DNA of 13,717 bases. It comes from CAYJGN01 sp964369635. Lineage in GTDB: Bacteria > Bacillota > Clostridia > Oscillospirales > Ruminococcaceae. Shown here piece by piece: positions 1 to 6,516 of this stretch. Each line of letters opens with the position of its first letter. Within the stretch, counting starts at the first letter, position 1. Location of the stretch: the NCBI GenBank assembly GCA_964369635.1, contig CAYJGN010000049.1, positions 1 to 13,717 on the forward strand, written 5' to 3'. Position numbers and translations under genes: made by a program. The notes under the pieces were generated by a model. That model saw only the letters and a list, made by a program, of their open reading frames with translations. It ran no database searches and was not told the DNA's origin.

Positions 1-942
1 AAACTTCCTTGCAGTGAATATGTTTTGTTTGCGAGTGCAAGAAGTGCCGGCAAAGAGGTTGAGTTCCTTGGTAAAAAGCATGTTATTCAGGAGCTTTGCG
101 AAACAAGTTTCGATAGCGGCTTTGATATAGCTCTATTTTCAGCTGGTGGCGGTACCTCTAAAATATATGCACCGATTGCCGCTTCAAAGGGTTGCGTTGT
201 TATTGATAACAGCTCGCAGTGGAGAATGGATAGCGAAGTGCCTCTTGTTGTGCCTGAGGTTAATCCCGAAGATATCATGAAACACAAAGGAATTATCGCA
301 AACCCAAACTGCTCAACTATTCAAGCGGTTGTTGCTCTAAAACCTATTCACGATGCATATGGTATTAAGAGAATAGTTTATTCAACCTATCAGGCGGTTT
401 CAGGGGCTGGTGCTGCTGGTTTCACCGACCTTGAGAGTGGTGTTTTGGATTATAGCGAGAAGAAAGGCTATGACCTTGTTAAGTTCCCATATCCTATTTT
501 CGATAACTGCATTCCGCATATAGATGTTTTCACCGAAGACGGCTATACAAAAGAAGAGCTTAAAATGATAAACGAAACGCATAAAATTCTGCACGATGAC
601 AGTATCGCTATAACCGCGACAACTGTTCGTGTACCTGTTTTCAATTCGCACAGTGAGTCTATTAATATAGAGCTTAAAAAGCCATTTGAAGTGGCTGATA
701 TTAAAGATTTGATGAGTAAATCTGAGGGCGTTATCCTCAAGGATGATCCGCAAAATGAAATATACCCTCTTGCGTCGGAGTCAAACGGAATTGATGAAGT
801 TTTAGTTGGACGTATTCGCCGTGACTTCTCTATTGAAAATGGACTTAATATGTGGGTCGTTGCGGATAATATAAGAAAAGGCGCTGCTTCAAATGCTGTT
901 CAAATAGCGCAAAAGCTAATCTCTTACTGGGAGAATAATTAA
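1..942 (+). CDS. asd: Aspartate-semialdehyde dehydrogenase (5' end outside window)
   Basis: Asd reduces aspartyl-4-phosphate to aspartate-4-semialdehyde with NADPH in the cytoplasm, the branch-point step to lysine/diaminopimelate, threonine and methionine. The frame is open from the first base, and the sequence before the TTG at 25 still matches the family (LPCSEYVLFASARSAGK), so only the N-terminal nucleotide-binding start is missing. The catalytic cysteine lies in NPNCST (Cys codon 310-312). The active-site histidine lies in RVPVFNSHSE (His codon 649-651), a normal spacing. The C-terminal part includes VGRIRRD and the NAVQIAQKL end, both typical of the bacterial family. It is followed on the same strand by dapA and dapB, so it is the visible start of a DAP operon. 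Confidence is very high for function; the true start lies upstream of the window. Confidence 0.97.
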   Translation, partial: KLPCSEYVLFASARSAGKEVEFLGKKHVIQELCETSFDSGFDIALFSAGGGTSKIYAPIAASKGCVVIDNSSQWRMDSEVPLVVPEVNPEDIMKHKGIIANPNCSTIQAVVALKPIHDAYGIKRIVYSTYQAVSGAGAAGFTDLESGVLDYSEKKGYDLVKFPYPIFDNCIPHIDVFTEDGYTKEELKMINETHKILHDDSIAITATTVRVPVFNSHSESINIELKKPFEVADIKDLMSKSEGVILKDDPQNEIYPLASESNGIDEVLVGRIRRDFSIENGLNMWVVADNIRKGAASNAVQIAQKLISYWENN

Positions 943-1036
943 CAGATAATTCTGTAATAGATGCAGATGCTAAAACTTTTCATATCGTTTAGAGATTTAG
1001 AAAATTATTTGTGCTCTGCACAGAATGGAGATATTT

Positions 1037-1924
1037 ATGAAAAAGACCATTTTCACAGGTAGCGGAGTTGCTATTGTTACACCTATGGATAAATCTGGCA
1101 ATATAGACTACCCTGAGCTTGCAAAACTAATCGAATTTCAGATTGAAAACCAAACTGATGCGATAGTTATCTGCGGAACAACTGGTGAGAGTTCAACATT
1201 AACCGATGATGAGCATATCGAGCTTATCCGATTCACCGTCGAGAAAACAGCTAAAAGAGTTCCTGTTATAGCAGGTACTGGCAGTAACGATACTGCTTAT
1301 TCTCTTATGCTCTCAAAAGAAGCAGCGGCAGTTGGTGCTGATGCACTGCTTCAGGTAACCCCATATTACAACAAAACCTCACAGCGCGGTCTTGTCCGTC
1401 ATTTTTTAGAGGTTGCTAATAACGTTGATTTGCCAATGATGCTTTATAATGTTCCATCTCGAACAGGCATGACAATTTCTATTGATGCCTATAAAGAGCT
1501 TGCAAAGCACCCGAATATCGTTTCAACTAAAGAAGCCAGCGGCGATATATCTCATATCGCGAAAGTAGCGGCAGCTTGCGGTGACTCGCTTGATATCTAT
1601 TCAGGAAACGATGATCAGATTGTTCCTATTATGTCACTTGGCGGTAAAGGTATTGTTTCAGTTGCTGCGAATATTGCTCCAAAAGTTATTCACGATATAG
1701 CAGCTCTTTATCTTGATGGAAAAATAAAAGAGAGCAGTGAAATGCAACTTAAATATTTAGGGCTACTTAACGCTCTCTTCCTCGATGTCAATCCAATTCC
1801 TGTCAAAACTGCTGTAAACCTAATTGGCTTTAAAGCCGGAAACTGCAGATTACCACTTGTTGATTTAGATGTTCGCCATTTAAATGTTTTAAAAGAAGAG
1901 ATGCAAAAGCATAACTTAATCTAA
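1037..1924 (+). CDS. dapA: 4-hydroxy-tetrahydrodipicolinate synthase
   Basis: DapA is a class I (Schiff-base) aldolase that condenses pyruvate with aspartate semialdehyde, the first committed step to diaminopimelate and lysine. From the chosen start it is 295 aa, the usual family length. Visible motifs are GTTGE with Thr48/Thr49, the TPYYNK loop (Tyr111), YNVPSRTG with the proton-relay Tyr137 and substrate-binding Arg142, and STKEASGD with Schiff-base Lys165. I chose ATG 1037 over the in-frame ATG at 1025 because GGAG at 1027-1030 sits 6 bases before 1037, and MKKTIFTGSG is a normal family N-terminus; the upstream ATG has no ribosome site. There is a 94-base gap after asd that can form small hairpins, and dapB follows after 22 bases. 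Certain assignment. Confidence 0.97.
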   Translation: MKKTIFTGSGVAIVTPMDKSGNIDYPELAKLIEFQIENQTDAIVICGTTGESSTLTDDEHIELIRFTVEKTAKRVPVIAGTGSNDTAYSLMLSKEAAAVGADALLQVTPYYNKTSQRGLVRHFLEVANNVDLPMMLYNVPSRTGMTISIDAYKELAKHPNIVSTKEASGDISHIAKVAAACGDSLDIYSGNDDQIVPIMSLGGKGIVSVAANIAPKVIHDIAALYLDGKIKESSEMQLKYLGLLNALFLDVNPIPVKTAVNLIGFKAGNCRLPLVDLDVRHLNVLKEEMQKHNLI

Positions 1925-1946
1925 TGACCTTATAAGGATGTGTAAA

Positions 1947-2705
1947 ATGATTAGAGTTTTAATTTCAGGTTGCGGCGGAGCTATGGGTACCGTAATAGAG
2001 AGATATATTAAAACCCGAGACGACTGTACAGTATGTTGCGGAGTTGATAAATTCAAAGCGGATAAGAGCTATCCAGTTTACCCTTCTTTTTTAGAAGTGG
2101 AAACAGATGCAGATGTTATAATTGATTTTAGCCACCCATCCCTCACCTCTTCTGCTCTTTCATATGCCGCTAAAACTAAAACACCGATAGTTGTTGCAAC
2201 AACAGGTCTTTCAGATGAGCAAAAAGAAGAGATAGTCGCAGTTTCAAAAGAGACAGCCGTTTTCTTCACTGCTAATATGTCGATAGGGGTTAATCTTCTT
2301 GTATCGCTTGCAAAAAAAGCGGCGGCTGTCCTTTCGCAAGATTTTGATATCGAGATAGTTGAGAGGCATCACAACAAAAAGGTCGACTCCCCTTCTGGAA
2401 CTGCCCTTATGCTTGCAAATGCAATAAACGAAGATCAGGGTGACTGCTTTGATTTAGTTTTCGGAAGATACGGTAAAGAAACAAAGAGAAAACCCCGTGA
2501 GATGACTATCCATGCAGTCCGTGGTGGAACAATCGCCGGTGATCATGATGTTATCTTTGCTGGAAACAACGAGGTTATAACCCTCTCACATCATGCACAA
2601 TCTAAAGAGGTTTTTGCAACGGGTAGCGTTAATGCAGCGATATTTATTTCAAAGGAAAAAGAAGGTCTTTATGATATGAGCGATATGTTAGGAGGCGATT
2701 TTTAA
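1947..2705 (+). CDS. dapB: 4-hydroxy-tetrahydrodipicolinate reductase
   Basis: DapB reduces the DapA product to tetrahydrodipicolinate with NAD(P)H. The 252-aa protein has an N-terminal Rossmann fold with a GCGGAMG loop (residues 8-14), an ATTGLS segment (84-89), and the family signature ERHHNKKVDSPSGTA around residue 139. His141/His142 and Lys145 occupy the positions of the catalytic His159/His160 and Lys163 of the E. coli enzyme. C-terminal VRGGTIAGDHDV and SHHAQSKEVFATG are also conserved. ATG 1947 is preferred to the in-frame ATG 1938, because the AAGGA site at 1934-1938 overlaps the earlier codon and is 8 bases from 1947. The stop TAA (2703-2705) overlaps the next ATG by one base (TAATG), so the downstream gene is probably translationally coupled. 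Confidence 0.96.
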   Translation: MIRVLISGCGGAMGTVIERYIKTRDDCTVCCGVDKFKADKSYPVYPSFLEVETDADVIIDFSHPSLTSSALSYAAKTKTPIVVATTGLSDEQKEEIVAVSKETAVFFTANMSIGVNLLVSLAKKAAAVLSQDFDIEIVERHHNKKVDSPSGTALMLANAINEDQGDCFDLVFGRYGKETKRKPREMTIHAVRGGTIAGDHDVIFAGNNEVITLSHHAQSKEVFATGSVNAAIFISKEKEGLYDMSDMLGGDF

Positions 2706-3166
2706 TGTCAAACTATGATATAATTTCTTCGCAAGATGTTTCCCTTGTAACTATAACTAACCTACCGAGCGATTTAGTTTCGGTATCTGATGTTTTAAAA
2801 GCATTTTATGATGCAGAGATTAATATTGATATGATTTCCCTCTCCCCTCCGCGAAGCGAAGACTACGACTTCTCATTTACCGCAAATGATGCGCAGATGT
2901 CTGAAATATTAAAATGCACAACAGCTATAAAAGCAAAGAGCGGGAACATTAAAGTTTTAGTTTCATTTGGATATACTAAAATCGTTGTTTCAAGCGAAAA
3001 ACTGCGATATACTCCCGGTGAAGCTCATAAGATTTTTAAAATATTATCGGATAATAAGATTGATTTAAATCTTATAACATCCTCAGAAACAGAAGTTTCA
3101 ATACTTATCCATGAGTCTCATAGCGACCTTGCCATAGACTCTTTAAATGCAAAGCTAAATGGTTAA
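2705..3166 (+). CDS. Stand-alone tandem ACT-domain protein (aspartate kinase regulatory-like)
   Basis: This 153-aa protein looks like the C-terminal regulatory half of aspartate kinase without a kinase domain. The first ACT-like unit covers roughly residues 10-80 (VSLVTITNLPSDLVSVSDVL, then AEINIDMISLSPP) and the second roughly 88-150 (KIVVSSEKLRYTPGEAHKIF, then LITSSETEVSILI). The pattern of a start near TPG, a helix, and then ITSSE plus a beta strand is the one that binds lysine or threonine in aspartokinases. It starts in the dapB stop codon (1-base overlap) and a terminator follows, so it is the last major gene of the asd-dapA-dapB unit. By inference it may sense lysine or another aspartate-family amino acid and control an enzyme in this pathway. 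It could instead be a free subunit of an aspartate kinase encoded elsewhere. Family assignment is good; the role is not established. Confidence 0.85.
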   Translation: MSNYDIISSQDVSLVTITNLPSDLVSVSDVLKAFYDAEINIDMISLSPPRSEDYDFSFTANDAQMSEILKCTTAIKAKSGNIKVLVSFGYTKIVVSSEKLRYTPGEAHKIFKILSDNKIDLNLITSSETEVSILIHESHSDLAIDSLNAKLNG

Positions 3167-3167
3167 A

Positions 3168-3269
3168 ATGCATACGGATATTCCTCTCCCAAAACTACAA
3201 AACAAACAAAATACAAAATCTAAAAACAAGTATAAACAGAGAAACTTCTTTTTACTCGGCTCTAAATAA
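3168..3269 (+). CDS. Possible 33-aa basic small ORF after the ACT gene
   Basis: An ATG one base after the ACT-gene stop opens a 33-codon frame reading MHTDIPLPKLQNKQNTKSKN... and ending ...LLGSK. It is rich in Lys, Gln and Asn and ends 11 bases before the operon terminator. No Shine-Dalgarno sequence precedes it, so it could be translated only by reinitiation after the ACT gene. The A-rich DNA makes open frames of this length likely by chance. I do not recognise the peptide. It is listed because it fills the gap exactly; it is more likely non-coding 3' untranslated sequence. Confidence 0.18.
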   Translation: MHTDIPLPKLQNKQNTKSKNKYKQRNFFLLGSK

Positions 3270-3280
3270 AGAAAATAAAC

Positions 3281-3312
3281 TACCAATATCAAAGTTGATA
3301 TTGGTAGTTTTG
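3281..3312. terminator. Intrinsic terminator between convergent genes
   Basis: Arms 3281-3291 and 3296-3306 are perfectly complementary over 11 bp around a 4-base loop. On the plus strand GTTTTGCTTTA follows; on the minus strand the stem is followed by GTTTATTTTCTTT. It lies between the convergent DAP operon (+) and the lipoprotein gene (-), so it probably ends transcription from both sides. Confidence 0.8.
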
Positions 3313-3354
3313 CTTTATACACTAAATATGCTCATAACAGATAATATGTTAATT

Positions 3355-3924
3355 TCAGTGTTCAATAATTTTTTCTGTAAATAAATCTAAGAACTCTTTA
3401 GATGTACTCCATGTTATGTCATTATCGGAATCTTTTAATCCACTTATTTCATATATGGCATAGCTACAGATATATTCATATAACCCCTGATTCTCACTTT
3501 TGTATATAATAAAATACAATGGGTTTAAAGCTGATTCTTCCAGTTCTAAAACAGTTTGATACTCTTCGCTTGTTACAAAGTATTCGAACCATTTGCCTTC
3601 ACTGATAAAATTAGGATCATTCTGTTCCTCTTTAGCAATCTTATCACAAAGTTGTTGCAAATTATCGCTAACTATATTGCGTATTTCTTCTGTTGTACCA
3701 TCTAAAAATGCCTTTTCATCCGTTATTCCATCAAAAGTAACATACTCCCAACTATCTATTATTATATCTGTTATCTCCTCTGATTCAGAACTTTCATCAT
3801 GAGAGTTCTCTTTTGATTGCTCTGCACCATTACTACCACTTAGATCATTTTCATTTGAAAAACTACATGCTGTAATCAAGAATATATTTCCAATTAAAAG
3901 GAAAATGGCAATTAACTTTTTCAT
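3355..3924 (-). CDS. Putative lipoprotein of unknown function
   Basis: This 189-aa protein begins MKKLIAIFLLIGNIF and has a lipobox ITAC ending at Cys20, so it should be exported and lipid-anchored to the outer face of the membrane. The start was chosen because AGGAGG (3932-3937) sits 7 bases upstream; an earlier in-frame ATG (3966) lacks a site and would put 14 residues before the signal. After Cys20 there is a low-complexity Ser/Glu/Asn/Asp linker (about residues 21-50), then an acidic, probably alpha/beta domain (about 52-189) with WEYVTFDGITDEKAF and several Tyr/Trp residues. I do not recognise a family. It stands alone, convergent with the DAP operon and next to a palindromic repeat element. 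It is more AT-rich than the metabolic genes, which hints at accessory status but proves nothing. Confidence 0.8.
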   Translation of the reverse strand: MKKLIAIFLLIGNIFLITACSFSNENDLSGSNGAEQSKENSHDESSESEEITDIIIDSWEYVTFDGITDEKAFLDGTTEEIRNIVSDNLQQLCDKIAKEEQNDPNFISEGKWFEYFVTSEEYQTVLELEESALNPLYFIIYKSENQGLYEYICSYAIYEISGLKDSDNDITWSTSKEFLDLFTEKIIEH

Positions 3925-3989
3925 AACATAACCTCCTACAATGCACAATATAAACAATCTCAACATCGTTGAAATTCAAAAATTCACCC

Positions 3990-4280
3990 GTTATGGTGTA
4001 GGGACATGGCTTGCCATGTCCGCCAAATTTCAGCAAACCTTGCGGTCAAGGCGAGCCTTGTCCTCTTGCAATATTGTCGCACTTTTCGCATTTGCTCAAA
4101 TTGCTCTGTATTGCGACGCTTCGCTCTATTCGCTTTTATATGGGGCCCCAAAAAGACTATGGTCTTTTGGGGAAAAGGAAGAATTGCAAAATGATATAAA
4201 AAATCCGCTTGAAAGAGAGGATTTTGATAAAATGAAGCAAATTCTGACGAGGCAGCGCTCATTCGCTCACCCTACATAAC
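3990..4280. mobile_element. MITE-like palindrome-rich element
   Basis: This stretch of about 290 bases lies in an otherwise gene-free region (3925-4469). Its ends match as inverted repeats: the left reads GTTATG-GTG-TAGGG (3990-4003) and the right, reversed, reads GTTATG-TAGGG (4280-4270), differing only by a 3-base insertion. Inside are a perfect 9+9 bp palindrome (4002-4010/4013-4021), a 6+6 bp hairpin CAAGGC/GCCTTG (4047-4060), GGGGCCCC (4142-4149), and an 11-bp hairpin with one bulged base, CCCCAAAAAGAC/GTCTTTTGGGG (4146-4172). Several overlapping reading frames stay open on both strands, which fits a structured non-coding repeat better than a gene. No transposase is present and I see no clear target-site duplication. 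It may be a non-autonomous mobile or REP-like repeat; copy number in the genome would decide. The rest of the gap, 4281-4469, shows only a 12-base direct repeat (AACACCTAAAAG at 4278-4289 and 4398-4409). Confidence 0.55.
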
Positions 4281-4469
4281 ACCTAAAAGATTACCCAAAA
4301 CCACACCATGCAAAATAAAAATAATCTTTAGAAGAATATCACTGTGAAAATACTATTTCAAACTAATTTAGCTTGGCATGCAGAGTAGCTGTGTATAAAC
4401 ACCTAAAAGTTCTGCTAATATCAAATGTTCTTTATGAGTAAGTGGGCTACAAGTGGGTCTTGTTTTTTA

Positions 4470-5276
4470 TCAAACTGGCATTACTATCATCTCATAAAAC
4501 CCAGCGTCCTCGTTATCAATAACTGAAAGCTTGGAGTTTGAGATAAAATGTCTTATTCGTTTTGCTATAAAAACATCATTTGTAGGAACTTTTTGCAAAA
4601 ACATCGCTCGACCAATAATTTTCGCTATAAAATCGCCTTCACTATCAAACTCTGCTCTTATTTTTTCATCATAAAAATCTATATTTGTTGAAACAACTTC
4701 ATTATTTAAAATTGCCCTTAGTGGCGCATTTTCTTTCTTCAGGTTTTCCCAGTTTTTAGCATATTTTGCTATATCCTCGCCATTCAAAGGACGTTCAAAC
4801 TGCAAAGCATTTAATAGCATATTAGCATTAAAATCCTCAAAACCGCGAAGCTCGCTAAAATCCCCATCGTTGTTTTCTGCAAAATCCGAATACTCTATAA
4901 TAGAAATATCATTATCCCTATCTTTTAAAATATGAGAAACAAAATATAGTCCGCACAGCGCATCAGGAGTATTGTCCACCCAAATTCGAATGTTATCACG
5001 AGTATTTATAAGCTCATCTAAATCATCTATTAAACTGCGCCAAAACTCATCTGCCGCATCGTAAAACCCGCTATTTTCGCCATACCTCTCAAACTGAAAC
5101 AAATCATTGATTATCTCTTTGCGAAGAGCATTTTTTTCATTTATTTCAGCGCTGATATCACCGTAAGCGAGAAAAAAAGATAACCCGAGGCATTTTTTTA
5201 TTCCGCTATTTTTATAGATAGTTTTTGTCTGCATTAAATTTGCTTTTAGAGAATCGTTAAAACAAACCTCAATCAT
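4470..5276 (-). CDS. DUF1835/DUF3658-like protein
   Basis: This 268-aa cytoplasmic protein has no signal or membrane segment. The N-terminus MIEVCFNDSLKANL and the central RIWVDNTPDALCGLYF (about residues 97-112), followed by a strand ISIIEYSD, match the pattern of DUF1835. The later NWENLKKENAPLRAIL...VVSTNIDFYDEKI (about 175-207) resembles the accompanying DUF3658. The biochemical role of these domains is unknown to me. The ribosome site GAGGTG is 7 bases before the ATG. It forms its own unit on the minus strand, with an extended -10 promoter just upstream and the nucleoside-hydrolase terminator behind that. No clear terminator is seen after its stop. Family call is from recognised pattern only; a profile search could correct it. 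Confidence 0.75.
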   Translation of the reverse strand: MIEVCFNDSLKANLMQTKTIYKNSGIKKCLGLSFFLAYGDISAEINEKNALRKEIINDLFQFERYGENSGFYDAADEFWRSLIDDLDELINTRDNIRIWVDNTPDALCGLYFVSHILKDRDNDISIIEYSDFAENNDGDFSELRGFEDFNANMLLNALQFERPLNGEDIAKYAKNWENLKKENAPLRAILNNEVVSTNIDFYDEKIRAEFDSEGDFIAKIIGRAMFLQKVPTNDVFIAKRIRHFISNSKLSVIDNEDAGFYEMIVMPV

Positions 5277-5298
5277 ATTTGCACCTCAATTCATTAAA

Positions 5299-5309
5299 AT
5301 TATACCATA
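5299..5309 (-). promoter_or_regulatory. Extended -10 promoter of the DUF1835-like gene
   Basis: Read on the minus strand this is TATGGTATAAT, a perfect extended -10 (TGnTATAAT), 22 bases upstream of the ATG of the 4470-5276 gene. No good -35 is seen, as is common for extended -10 promoters. Nearly the same box precedes the nucleoside hydrolase gene. Confidence 0.6.
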
Positions 5310-5315
5310 ATAAAG

Positions 5316-5354
5316 TGCAACAAGAAAGAGGTCTTGCATAAGGCAACACCTCTT
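5316..5354 (-). terminator. Terminator of the nucleoside hydrolase gene
   Basis: On the minus strand AAGAGGT and ACCTCTT pair (5348-5354 with 5326-5332), and after one mismatch TTGC pairs with GCAA (5343-5346 with 5334-5337) around a 5-base loop. A T-rich tail (TCTTGTTG) follows. It starts 12 bases after the hydrolase stop codon. Confidence 0.75.
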
Positions 5355-5366
5355 AATTCTAAAATA

Positions 5367-6383
5367 TTATTTTGCGTTTTTCAAAACATCAATAAGCATT
5401 CTTGCGAATTTATCTCTATCTGCATCAAAAGCAAAACGGCAGTTTGTTGGTATTGGGATAACTTTTTTTCTCTTATCGACAACAGTCATTCCATCGCTAT
5501 ATCCACCGCCAATATCAACATGACAATTAACTTCTCTAAAGTCTTTTAGAACAGTTTCATCTATCATCGCAATAACAGCTAAAGCATCATGAATAGGTGC
5601 TCCGCCAAACTCTTTCATATCACTATCGCCTGAATATCCTTCGATTCTCTGGTCGATAAAATCAGCAATTGCAGTTGTATATGGTTTACCGATAGCTCTT
5701 ATCTCATCGCTATCCGCTTTTGTTAGATAGGCCGCATGTGTTGCGTCAAGCGGTACTATATTTAGAGGTATTCCGCTCTGCATAACAATTTCAGCAGACT
5801 CTGGGTCAACCCAGAAATTATATTCCGCAGATGGTGTGTAGTTATTAACTTCACTACCGCCGCCCATAATCCAAATAGATTTAATCTTCTTTGCAATTCT
5901 TGGGTCTGCACGAAGGGCAACACCGAGGTTTGTTAGAGGGCCAACAGCAACTATCTCAATATCACCATCAGATGCATTTAGAGTTTTTAGATAATATTCA
6001 ACAGCGCTCATTTCCTCTTCTTTAATTGTTGCAGCTGGAAGTGGCAGATAGTCACCATGGATTTTTGATGTAAGCCCGCTCATAGTGCCCTCACGGATAG
6101 GCTGACCTGGTTTTCTGCTTGTCATTGGGAAGTTGGTCATAATCTGATTCCAACCGTCAAAAAGAGTTGCAGTCATTGGGAACTCGCATCCTTTATAAAC
6201 AGGTATATCAACACCGAGCATCTCAACAACACGCAGCGTATTCTCAGTTGTGAGTTTTACCTCTCTGTTACCATTAACACTGCAAATTCCTATAACGTCA
6301 AACTCTGGAGCTAAAACAGCGGCAATTATAGCTACTGCATCATCACTACCGGTATCGACATCGAGTATGATTTTTCTTGGCAT
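5367..6383 (-). CDS. Nucleoside hydrolase (inosine-uridine preferring family)
   Basis: The enzyme cleaves the N-glycosidic bond of ribonucleosides to free base and ribose, a salvage role in the cytoplasm. The 338-aa protein starts MPRKIILDVDTGSDDA, the calcium-binding aspartate cluster of the IUNH family (Asp8, Asp10, Asp14, Asp15). Further motifs are GPLTNLG (148-154), PSAEYNFWVDPESA with ribose-contacting Glu187/Asn189, VPLDATHAA (210-218), and IHDALA with the catalytic-type His265 and metal-binding Asp266. The start is set by GGAGG 7 bases upstream; an earlier ATG at 6440 would lie upstream of the promoter and ribosome site. It is slightly longer than typical members, partly from a segment near residues 75-110. 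Exact substrate (purine, pyrimidine or both) cannot be told from sequence, so I give no rih symbol. It is a single-gene unit with its own promoter and terminator. Confidence 0.93.
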   Translation of the reverse strand: MPRKIILDVDTGSDDAVAIIAAVLAPEFDVIGICSVNGNREVKLTTENTLRVVEMLGVDIPVYKGCEFPMTATLFDGWNQIMTNFPMTSRKPGQPIREGTMSGLTSKIHGDYLPLPAATIKEEEMSAVEYYLKTLNASDGDIEIVAVGPLTNLGVALRADPRIAKKIKSIWIMGGGSEVNNYTPSAEYNFWVDPESAEIVMQSGIPLNIVPLDATHAAYLTKADSDEIRAIGKPYTTAIADFIDQRIEGYSGDSDMKEFGGAPIHDALAVIAMIDETVLKDFREVNCHVDIGGGYSDGMTVVDKRKKVIPIPTNCRFAFDADRDKFARMLIDVLKNAK

Positions 6384-6405
6384 AACAATTCCTCCTTTTT
6401 TAAAA

Positions 6406-6416
6406 ATTGTACCATA
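6406..6416 (-). promoter_or_regulatory. Extended -10 promoter of the nucleoside hydrolase
   Basis: The minus strand reads TATGGTACAAT, an extended -10 with one change from TATAAT, 22 bases upstream of the ATG. A possible TTTACA lies 20 bases further upstream, a suboptimal distance. The surrounding 16 bases differ by one base from the box upstream of the 4470-5276 gene. Confidence 0.5.
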
Positions 6417-6467
6417 ATTTAGTCGGTTATCTGTAAACAAAATATTAACTAAATCATTTTACCAGCC

Positions 6468-6500
6468 AAAAAAAGAGCATCCGTTTTGTACGAATGCTCT
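6468..6500 (-). terminator. Terminator of the SPFH protein gene
   Basis: On the minus strand AGAGCAT (6500-6494) pairs with ATGCTCT (6480-6474), with an inner CG/CG pair after one mismatch and a 7-base loop. A run of six T residues follows directly (6473-6468). It begins 16 bases after the stop codon of the 6517-7530 gene. This is a textbook rho-independent terminator. Confidence 0.85.
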
Positions 6501-6516
6501 AATTTTTATTAACTAT

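Noticed and set aside
943..1024. Lysine (L-box) riboswitch before dapA
   Set aside because: The gap is far too short for the five-helix lysine riboswitch and lacks its conserved core and a terminator.
1025..1036. Earlier ATG for dapA adding MEIF
   Set aside because: It overlaps the GGAG that serves ATG 1037 and has no ribosome site of its own.
3984..4262. A 92-codon minus-strand frame and two 62-codon plus frames (4006-4194, 4011-4199)
   Set aside because: These are mutually overlapping frames within the same repeat, with no Shine-Dalgarno and no recognisable protein.
3941..4279. A 112-codon plus-strand frame across the palindromic element
   Set aside because: It has no ribosome site, overlaps three other open frames (one on the other strand), and its translation follows the inverted repeats. 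More likely a structured repeat than a gene.
4278..4409. 12-base direct repeat AACACCTAAAAG at 4278 and 4398 as a target-site duplication
   Set aside because: The copies do not flank the palindromic element (both lie at or right of its right end), and AT-rich DNA can give this by chance.
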